A stretch of DNA of 6,364 bases from DATDMG01 sp036518955 (GTDB lineage Bacteria; Actinomycetota; Actinomycetes; Actinomycetales; Kineosporiaceae), in contig DATDMG010000140.1 of the NCBI GenBank assembly GCA_036518955.1, positions 1 through 6,364 on the forward strand. The letters run 5' to 3'. Below the pieces are notes generated by a model that was not told the DNA's origin, made no database searches, and saw only the letters and a program-made list of their open reading frames with translations. A program made the position numbers and the translations under genes. This document shows, piece by piece, positions 1 to 4,688 of the stretch (position 1 is its first letter; every line of letters starts with the position of its first letter).

Positions 1-913
1 CCAGCGCGAGCAAGCCCCAGGAGAGCCGGGCCGCACCGCGCTCACGCTCCGTGATCAGGACCGCCCGGCCCCAGAACTCCGGCTTGCGCCAGCCCACCGC
101 CCAGCCGAGGCGCGCCTGCACCGGGGTGATCCGCAGAGTGAGCTCGTGACCGTGCAGCGGATAGCCCATCTCGGTCCGCAACGTGTCCCGGGCACCCAGG
201 CCGGCCGGGACGCCGCCCCGCGCGATGACCCTTGCGAGCAGAGCGTCCCAGAGCGCCGGAGCCGCCGCGGCCGACGGCACCAGTTCGTAGCCCCGCTCAC
301 CGGTGTATCCCGTGCGGCAGACGACGACCGGCTGGCCGGCCCACTGCGTGTCGACGAAGCTCAGGTACTCGTGGCCGTGCGGAAGGCCGAGGTCCGCAAG
401 GACGTCGTCCGAGCGTGGTCCCTGCACGGCGAGCACGCCGAGGTCGGCGTGCTCGTCCGTGACGGTCACCGCCGGCGGCGCCGCGGCAGCCAGCCGGCGG
501 CCGACCTCCGCGGAGTTCGCGGCGTTCGGGACCAACAGGACGTCGTCGTCGGCCCGAAGGTAGGCTATGAGATCGTCGACGACCCCACCCGTGGCGTCGT
601 CCAGGCAAAGGGTGTACTGCGCCCGGCCCGGCGAGATCCGGCCGAGGGAGTTGCTCAGGGTCGCATCCACGAAGGCCGCCGCCCCGGGCCCACGGATCGA
701 CAGCTTGCCCAGGTGACTGACGTCGAACAGTCCGACCTCCGAGCGGACCGCCTCGTGCTCCCTGAGCACCCCGCCGCCGGGGTACTCGATCGGCATCTCC
801 CAACCGCCGAAATCGGCCAGCTTCGCTCCCAGTGCGACGTGCCGCTCGTAGAGGGGGGTGTGCCGTGGGCCGCTGGGGGGCGTGCTCTCCCCCGCCTGCC
901 GGGTTGGGGTCAT
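1..913 (-). CDS. gcvT: Aminomethyltransferase (glycine cleavage T-protein), 3' end cut by window edge
   Basis: GcvT takes the aminomethyl group from lipoylated GcvH and transfers the one-carbon unit to tetrahydrofolate, releasing ammonia, in cytoplasmic glycine cleavage. 304 codons are visible, reading from 913 down to 2. An 18-residue polar N-terminal extension precedes the usual family opening TPLYERHVALGAKLADFGGW (19-38). Typical GcvT blocks follow: FDVSHLGK (63-70), GGVVDDLI (109-116, containing the conserved catalytic aspartate), VPNAAN (128-133), RTGYTGERGYEL (200-211) and GLGARDTLRTEMGYPLHGHEL around 238-258. The family is usually about 360-375 residues, so roughly 60-70 C-terminal residues lie to the left of base 1. 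The ATG at 913 has only a weak AGG upstream, but a -10 element sits 6 nt before it, so a leaderless start is likely. It is divergent from pepA. It shares lipoyl chemistry with the E3 and E2 genes in the window. The folate-binding RTGYTG and YPLHGHEL blocks make a YgfZ-type paralogue unlikely. Confidence 0.96.
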   Translation of the reverse strand, partial: MTPTRQAGESTPPSGPRHTPLYERHVALGAKLADFGGWEMPIEYPGGGVLREHEAVRSEVGLFDVSHLGKLSIRGPGAAAFVDATLSNSLGRISPGRAQYTLCLDDATGGVVDDLIAYLRADDDVLLVPNAANSAEVGRRLAAAAPPAVTVTDEHADLGVLAVQGPRSDDVLADLGLPHGHEYLSFVDTQWAGQPVVVCRTGYTGERGYELVPSAAAAPALWDALLARVIARGGVPAGLGARDTLRTEMGYPLHGHELTLRITPVQARLGWAVGWRKPEFWGRAVLITERERGAARLSWGLLAL

Positions 914-925
914 GGCGGCAACCTA
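913..925 (-). promoter_or_regulatory. Candidate leaderless promoter of gcvT (-10 TAGGTT)
   Basis: On the minus strand TAGGTT (925 to 920) matches the actinobacterial -10 pattern TANNNT. It is followed by exactly six bases and then the ATG at 913, which places the expected transcription start on the A of the start codon. No convincing -35 hexamer is seen 17-18 bp upstream and no strong Shine-Dalgarno is present, both common for leaderless actinobacterial genes. This is inferred from spacing only. Confidence 0.5.
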
Positions 926-926
926 T

Positions 927-1001
927 CCCGACCGCGCTGGCGCGGAGTGGACAGCCCGGCAGCGCGCGTCGTCCACGGCACATCGCGCGCCCCCCGTCGG
1001 G
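927..1001. repeat. Two nested inverted repeats between the gcvT and pepA promoters
   Basis: The outer arms are CCCGAC (927-932) and GTCGGG (996-1001). The inner arms are GTGGAC (947-952) and GTCCAC (971-976). Both pairs are perfect 6-bp matches and nearly concentric (centres at 964 and 961.5). The inner left arm falls at about the -35 position of gcvT and the outer right arm at about the -35 position of pepA. This could be an operator for a dimeric regulator, but GC-rich 6-mers pair often by chance. Confidence 0.3.
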
Positions 1002-1019
1002 TGACGTGCGGTGGCTGGC

Positions 1020-1032
1020 TACCATCTGCGCG
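1020..1032 (+). promoter_or_regulatory. Candidate leaderless promoter of pepA (-10 TACCAT)
   Basis: TACCAT (1020-1025) fits TANNNT and lies six bases before the GTG at 1032, so the predicted transcription start is the first base of the start codon. No Shine-Dalgarno precedes either GTG candidate (1011 or 1032). The -10-to-start spacing is identical to that on the opposite strand for gcvT. No good -35 is visible. If this promoter is right, the upstream GTG at 1011 is not in the transcript. Confidence 0.5.
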
Positions 1033-2585
1033 TGGCCTCCCTCACCCTGTCCGCCAAGTCTCTGGCCTCGGTCAAGGCCGACGCCGTCGTCGTCGCCGTC
1101 GCATCCGGGGGCGGCACGGCCGGGCCGCGGCTGCTGGGCGCACGGGACCTGCCGGACGGGCTGCGCACGAGCCTGCAATCGGCCCTGCGCCCGCTCGGGA
1201 TCACCGGCGCGGCCGACTCGGTGCACCGGGTGCCGAGCGGTGGGGCGATCGCCGCACCGGTCATCGCCCTCACCGGTGTCGGGCCGGTCCGCGGAGACGA
1301 CGACGTACCGGCGGAGGCGCTGCGCCGGGCCGCCGGAGCGGCCGCTCGCTCGCTCACCGGGCTGAGCACCGTCTCGTTCGCGCTGCCGGCATCCGACGCC
1401 ACGGCCCTCGGGGCCATCGCCGAGGGCGCCCTGCTCGGCGCCTACACCTTCGCCCGCTACCGGGTCACCTCCGCCGCGCCGGCCACGGAGCCGGTCCGTT
1501 CCGTCATCCTGCTGACAGCCTCCGCCCGCAGCGCTGACGTCAGGAAGGCCGTGGCGCGGGCTGAGATCATCGCCGACGCCGTGAACGCGGCTCGCGACCT
1601 GGTCAACACGGCACCGGCCGACCTCTACCCGACCGCCCTGGCCGAGGCGGCCGTGGCCGCGGTCGCCGACCTGCCCGTCTCGGCGACGGTGCTGGACGAG
1701 CGGAAGCTCCAACGCGGGGGGTACGGCGGCCTGCTCGGGGTCGGCAAGGGGTCGGCCCGCTCTCCCCGCCTCGTCCGCCTCGACTACTCGCCGGCGGGAG
1801 CACGAGCCCACCTGGCGTTCGTCGGCAAGGGCATCACGTTCGACTCCGGCGGCCTGTCGATCAAGCCAGCCGCCGGGATGGAGACGATGAAGAGCGACAT
1901 GTCGGGCGCCGCGGCGGTCATGCAGACCGTGGTGGCGGTGGCACGGCTCGGCCTTCAGGTTCGGGTGACCGGGTGGCTGGCGATCGCGGAGAACATGCCA
2001 TCGGGGACCGCCCAGCGCCCCTCGGATGTGATCACCATCCGCGGCGGCCGCACCGTCGAGGTGCTGAACACCGACGCCGAAGGGCGCCTCGTCCTCGCCG
2101 ACGCCATCGTCGCGGCGGGCGAGGAGGATCCTGACGTCATCATCGACGTGGCCACGCTGACCGGCGCCCAGATGGTCGCGCTCGGGAACCGGGTCTCGGC
2201 GATCATGGCGAACGACGACGGGCTTCGCGGCCGCCTCCATCGCGTCGCGGACCGGGCAGGCGAGCAGTTCTGGCCGATGCCGTTGCCGCCGGAGCTGCGC
2301 TCGTCGCTGGACTCGAGCGTGGCCGACATCGCGAACATGGGCGAGCGACTCGGCGGGATGCTTGTGGCCGGGCTCTTCCTCGCCGAGTTCGTGCCGGAGC
2401 GCGCTGCGCGGGTGGGCGGCAACGAGCAGGCCAAGGTGCCCTGGGCCCACCTGGACATCGCCGGGCCGGCCTTCAACACCGGAGCCGGGCACGGCTACAC
2501 TCCGACCGGTGGGACCGGCGTGTCCGTGCGGACACTGCTCGCGTTCGTCGAGGACGTCGCGACCGATGGGCTGGCCCGGAGCTGA
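1032..2585 (+). CDS. pepA: Leucyl (cytosol) aminopeptidase, M17 family
   Basis: Cytoplasmic two-metal aminopeptidase that removes N-terminal residues from peptides in protein and peptide turnover; family members also cleave Cys-Gly from glutathione breakdown. With the GTG at 1032 the protein has 517 residues, normal for M17. The N-terminal macro-like domain covers roughly residues 1-170 and the C-terminal catalytic domain the rest. Metal and active-site residues are all present: K266 and D271 in VGKGITFDSGG, K278 in LSIKP, D289 in KSDMSG, and D348, E350 and R352 in the signature NTDAEGRL (346-353). The spacings D271-D289-D348 (18 and 59) equal those of bovine lens enzyme D255-D273-D332. GTG 1032 is preferred over GTG 1011 because it gives the family-like opening xASLTLSAKS and lies six bases after a -10 box. 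The gene is divergent from gcvT and convergent, with a 30-bp gap, with the next gene. M17 assignment is secure; physiological substrates are not. Confidence 0.96.
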   Translation: MASLTLSAKSLASVKADAVVVAVASGGGTAGPRLLGARDLPDGLRTSLQSALRPLGITGAADSVHRVPSGGAIAAPVIALTGVGPVRGDDDVPAEALRRAAGAAARSLTGLSTVSFALPASDATALGAIAEGALLGAYTFARYRVTSAAPATEPVRSVILLTASARSADVRKAVARAEIIADAVNAARDLVNTAPADLYPTALAEAAVAAVADLPVSATVLDERKLQRGGYGGLLGVGKGSARSPRLVRLDYSPAGARAHLAFVGKGITFDSGGLSIKPAAGMETMKSDMSGAAAVMQTVVAVARLGLQVRVTGWLAIAENMPSGTAQRPSDVITIRGGRTVEVLNTDAEGRLVLADAIVAAGEEDPDVIIDVATLTGAQMVALGNRVSAIMANDDGLRGRLHRVADRAGEQFWPMPLPPELRSSLDSSVADIANMGERLGGMLVAGLFLAEFVPERAARVGGNEQAKVPWAHLDIAGPAFNTGAGHGYTPTGGTGVSVRTLLAFVEDVATDGLARS

Positions 2586-2615
2586 CCCGACCACGAGGGG
2601 CGGCCCGTCCTGATC

Positions 2616-2969
2616 TCAGGAGGGGTCGATCCGCCCGCGCTCCTGCTCGCCCCGCCGGACACTCGCGTTCCACTCCCGCATGCGGCCCGGATAGCCGACC
2701 AGCCGGGCGTCGTAGACCGGAATCCCGAGGTCGCGGACCAGAGCGTCGTCGATGACCCGGCGACGGGTCCACTCACCGGACGCCGCCACGAGCACCACCG
2801 TCGGAGGCAGAACGGCTGTCGCCGGTTCGATGTAGGCCTCCACACCTGCTCGGGTCCGCACGAACTCCCGCAGGTGATGGCGGACGGCCCGAGCCTCCTC
2901 CGTGCGCCGTCCGCGCTCCGATGCGGCAGCGCGGACCGCAGCAGGGCGGATGCGGTCGAACAGTCCCAT
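2616..2969 (-). CDS. Conserved-looking small Arg-rich protein of unknown function
   Basis: 117 residues, starting at ATG 2969 with a strong GGAGGG Shine-Dalgarno four bases upstream. I do not recognise a function. The N-terminus MGLFDRIRPA is followed by an Arg/Glu/Ala-rich helical stretch (about 10-40). The middle has a hydrophobic strand TVVLVAASGEWTRRRV (57-72), and the C-terminal half contains LGIPVYDARLVGYPGRMREW (81-100). It has no signal peptide, membrane segment, cysteine or metal motif. The dense pattern of Gly, Pro, Tyr and Trp in 57-101 looks like a folded, conserved core rather than a spurious frame, and I have an impression of similar small actinobacterial proteins, sometimes loosely labelled oxidoreductase, without support for that label here. 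It is convergent with pepA (30-bp gap) and divergent from lpdA. An in-frame ATG at 3143 would add 58 residues of low-complexity Arg-rich sequence and has no comparable ribosome site, so it is not preferred. Confidence 0.8.
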   Translation of the reverse strand: MGLFDRIRPAAVRAAASERGRRTEEARAVRHHLREFVRTRAGVEAYIEPATAVLPPTVVLVAASGEWTRRRVIDDALVRDLGIPVYDARLVGYPGRMREWNASVRRGEQERGRIDPS

Positions 2970-2973
2970 CGAT

Positions 2974-2979
2974 CCCTCC
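2974..2979 (-). promoter_or_regulatory. Ribosome binding site deciding the start of the 117-residue gene
   Basis: GGAGGG on the minus strand lies four bases before ATG 2969. It selects this start over the in-frame ATG at 3143, which would make a 175-residue product. Confidence 0.8.
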
Positions 2980-3024
2980 AGCCGGGCCCGACCCCGAGGC
3001 CTTCGATAGCGGCTCCGCCGGAAC

Positions 3025-3050
3025 GACGTCCAACCGTGGCAGGTTGTTCC
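3025..3050 (-). promoter_or_regulatory. Candidate ECF-sigma-type promoter for the 117-residue gene
   Basis: On the minus strand GGAAC (3050-3046), 17 bases and CGTC (3028-3025) resemble the GGAAC-N16/17-CGTC pattern of several actinobacterial ECF sigma factors. The implied transcription start near 3016-3018 would give a leader of about 47-50 nt carrying the GGAGGG site. An alternative vegetative reading (TTGGAC with a later TATCGA) is weaker. Sequence match only. Confidence 0.3.
3031..3046. repeat. Inverted repeat CAACC-N6-GGTTG
   Basis: Perfect 5-bp arms, CAACC (3031-3035) and GGTTG (3042-3046), separated by GTGGCA. It sits inside the spacer of the candidate ECF promoter of the leftward gene, where an operator could block polymerase. 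It is short enough to be chance. Confidence 0.3.
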
Positions 3051-3106
3051 CGGCCTCCGGTTCGTCGGTGATGCGCCGCGGTGAACCCGTTCGTCGCGAT
3101 GTGAGG

Positions 3107-3156
3107 CCCACCTGCCCTCGGGGTGGGACACCTCACCGTGCACCGGCTCCCACCTG
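3107..3156. repeat. CCCACCTG direct repeats and competing hairpins upstream of lpdA
   Basis: CCCACCTG occurs at 3107-3114 and 3149-3156, 42 bp apart or about four helical turns. The second copy ends two bases before the candidate -35 of lpdA. Between them GGTGGGA (3122-3128) can pair either with CCCACC at 3107-3112 (9-nt loop) or with TCCCACC at 3148-3154 (19-nt loop). Because this lies upstream of the predicted lpdA start, a protein-binding site is more likely than an RNA switch. Function not shown. Confidence 0.3.
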
Positions 3157-3158
3157 GC

Positions 3159-3187
3159 GTGTCAAGGGGCGGAGGTAGTGAAAGGAT
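3159..3187 (+). promoter_or_regulatory. Candidate vegetative promoter of lpdA
   Basis: GTGTCA (3159-3164) matches TTGACA at four of six positions. It is followed by a 17-bp spacer and AAGGAT (3182-3187), close to the actinobacterial TAGGAT -10. The expected start near 3194 leaves a leader of about 36 nt with the GAGGGAG site. It may drive both lpdA and the E2 gene, since I see no good promoter between them. Confidence 0.35.
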
Positions 3188-3217
3188 GATGCCCCGGTAC
3201 CGACACAACGCAGTCGC

Positions 3218-3224
3218 GAGGGAG
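3218..3224 (+). promoter_or_regulatory. Ribosome binding site of lpdA
   Basis: GAGGGAG lies five bases before GTG 3230 and supports that GTG as the start. Confidence 0.8.
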
Positions 3225-3229
3225 CACAG

Positions 3230-4618
3230 GTGTCCGAAGCCGCCACGGGCCAGGTCCACGACGTCGTCGTTCTCGGGGGTGGCAGTGGAGGGTACGCCAC
3301 CGCGCTGCGCGCCGCCGAACTGGGGCTGTCGGTAGCCCTCGTCGAGCGGGACAAACTGGGGGGCACCTGCCTGCACCGAGGATGCATCCCGACCAAGGCC
3401 CTGTTGCACGCCGCCGAGGTGGCCGATTCCGCGCGGGAGAGCGAACAGTTCGGCGTCCGGGCGACGTTCGAGTCCATCGACATGGCGGGAGTCAACAAGT
3501 ACAAGGACGGCGTGGTCGGGCGGCTGCACAAAGGCCTGCAGGGCCTGGTGAAGGGCCGGAACATCACCTACGTCGAGGCGGCCGGCCGGCTCGTGGCCGC
3601 CGATGCGGTGGAAGCCGGCGGGCAGCGGCTGAACGGTCGCCACATCGTCCTCGGCACCGGCTCCTCCGCCCGCTCGCTGCCGGGTCTGGACATCGGCGGG
3701 CGCATCCTCACCAGCGACCAGGCGCTGCAACTCGATCACGTGCCGCAACGCGTCGTCGTCCTGGGCGGTGGCGTGATCGGCGTCGAGTTCGCCAGCGTCT
3801 GGCGTTCCTTCGGGGCCGAGGTGACGATCGTGGAGGCCCTCGCCCGGCTGGTGCCCGCCGAGGACGAGTCGTGCTCCACGGCCCTGGAGCGCGCGTTCCG
3901 CAGGCGAAGGATTCACTTCAAGACCGGCGTCCGGTTCGCCGGGGCGTCGCAAACCGAGGACGCGGTGACCGTGTCGCTCGAGTCCGGTGAACGGCTCGAG
4001 GCGGACCTTCTGCTGGTCGCGGTCGGCCGCGGCCCGAACACCACCGGATTCGGGTACGAGGAGGTCGGCGTCCGGATGGAGCGCGGCTTCGTAGTAACGG
4101 ACGAGCGGCTGCGGACCAGCGTTCCGGGGGTCTACGCCGTCGGTGACATCGTGCCTGGCCTGCAACTGGCGCACCGCGGGTTCCAGCAGGGGATCTTCGT
4201 TGCCGAGGACATCGCGGGCCTGAGCCCCGCCCCGATCGACGAGACAGGCATCCCGCGGGTCACGTACTGCGATCCGGAGGTCGCATCGGTCGGCCTCACC
4301 GAGGCACAGGCCAGGGAGAAGTTCGGCGCCGACGCGGTGACGACGTACGAGTACAACCTCGGCGGGAACGGAAAGAGCCAGATCCTCGCGACGACCGGCT
4401 TTGTGAAGCTGGTCCGGCGCGTCGACGGACCGGTGATCGGTGTCCACATGGTCGGCGCGAGGATGGGCGAGCAGATCGGCGAGGCACAGCTCATCGTGAA
4501 CTGGGAGGCCTTCTCGGAGGAGGTCGCCCAACTGGTGCACGCACACCCCACCCAGAACGAGGCGCTCGGCGAGGCCCATCTGGCGCTGGCCGGCAAGCCT
4601 TTGCACACCCACGCCTGA
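3230..4618 (+). CDS. lpdA: Dihydrolipoamide dehydrogenase (E3 / glycine cleavage L-protein)
   Basis: FAD-dependent cytoplasmic flavoenzyme that reoxidises dihydrolipoyl groups and reduces NAD+. It is the shared E3 of pyruvate, 2-oxoglutarate and branched-chain complexes and the L-protein of glycine cleavage. The 462 residues are normal for the family. Motifs in order: FAD-binding GGGSGG (16-21); redox-active cysteines C47 and C52 in GGTCLHRGCIPTKALL; NAD-binding GGGVIG (179-184) with E186; second FAD motif YAVGD (302-306); and the C-terminal dimerisation domain with H439 and E444 in HAHPTQNE, the catalytic pair supplied across the dimer. The CLHRGCIPTKALLH and EALGEAHLALAGKPLH forms resemble Streptomyces-type Lpd. 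GTG 3230 is chosen for its ribosome site and for placing the FAD motif at the usual distance. The E2 gene starts 70 nt downstream on the same strand and carries an E3-binding domain, so the two products probably bind each other. Mercuric or glutathione reductase is unlikely given CxxxxC context and HPTxxE. Confidence 0.97.
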   Translation: MSEAATGQVHDVVVLGGGSGGYATALRAAELGLSVALVERDKLGGTCLHRGCIPTKALLHAAEVADSARESEQFGVRATFESIDMAGVNKYKDGVVGRLHKGLQGLVKGRNITYVEAAGRLVAADAVEAGGQRLNGRHIVLGTGSSARSLPGLDIGGRILTSDQALQLDHVPQRVVVLGGGVIGVEFASVWRSFGAEVTIVEALARLVPAEDESCSTALERAFRRRRIHFKTGVRFAGASQTEDAVTVSLESGERLEADLLLVAVGRGPNTTGFGYEEVGVRMERGFVVTDERLRTSVPGVYAVGDIVPGLQLAHRGFQQGIFVAEDIAGLSPAPIDETGIPRVTYCDPEVASVGLTEAQAREKFGADAVTTYEYNLGGNGKSQILATTGFVKLVRRVDGPVIGVHMVGARMGEQIGEAQLIVNWEAFSEEVAQLVHAHPTQNEALGEAHLALAGKPLHTHA

Positions 4619-4643
4619 CCCACGCGACAGACTTACCCGCATC

Positions 4644-4658
4644 CCGGCGCGGCGCCGG
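4644..4658 (+). repeat. GC-rich palindrome in the lpdA-E2 spacer
   Basis: CCGGCGC (4644-4650), one G, then GCGCCGG (4652-4658) form a perfect interrupted palindrome. As RNA it can fold into a 5-bp all-GC stem with a 5-nt loop, ending 13 nt before the E2 Shine-Dalgarno. No U-rich tract follows, so it is not a normal intrinsic terminator. It might tune E2 translation or mRNA processing within the operon. Confidence 0.45.
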
Positions 4659-4671
4659 AACGAGCGCGACG

Positions 4672-4677
4672 AAGGAG
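4672..4677 (+). promoter_or_regulatory. Ribosome binding site of the E2 gene, unusually far from the start
   Basis: AAGGAG ends 11 nt before ATG 4689, longer than the usual 5-9 nt. A nearer ATG (4679) is out of frame and only one base from the site, too close for normal initiation. It would encode five codons ending at TGA 4694-4696, overlapping the true start. Confidence 0.65.
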
Positions 4678-4688
4678 AATGCAGACAC

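Larger units (their letters stand above)
2970..3229. other. Divergent intergenic region between the unknown gene and lpdA
   Basis: 260 bp with no convincing coding sequence. It holds the Shine-Dalgarno and a candidate ECF-type promoter of the leftward gene (3025-3050), an inverted repeat (3031-3046), a pair of direct repeats with alternative hairpins (3107-3156), a candidate sigma-70-type promoter for lpdA (3159-3187) and the lpdA Shine-Dalgarno. I see no tRNA, riboswitch or terminator in it. Confidence 0.7.

Noticed and set aside
146..1537. A 463-codon plus-strand open frame opposite gcvT and overlapping pepA out of frame
   Set aside because: Arg-rich antisense shadow with no domain pattern; it would run through the divergent promoter region.
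297..2594. A 765-codon minus-strand open frame opposite pepA and running into gcvT in another frame
   Set aside because: Shadow frame. pepA (plus) and gcvT (minus, different frame) account for the whole interval with full family motifs.
2586..2627. Possible bidirectional terminator between pepA and the convergent gene
   Set aside because: Only a weak CCTGA-TC-TCAGG pairing (2609-2620) overlapping the stop codon, with no T-rich run on either strand.
2970..3143. N-terminal extension of the 117-residue gene to ATG 3143
   Set aside because: The extra 58 residues are Arg/Gly-rich without pattern, and the GGAGGG site sits right before ATG 2969.
4619..4688. Separate promoter for the E2 gene
   Set aside because: No TANNNT box with a plausible -35 in the 70-bp spacer; co-transcription with lpdA is simpler.
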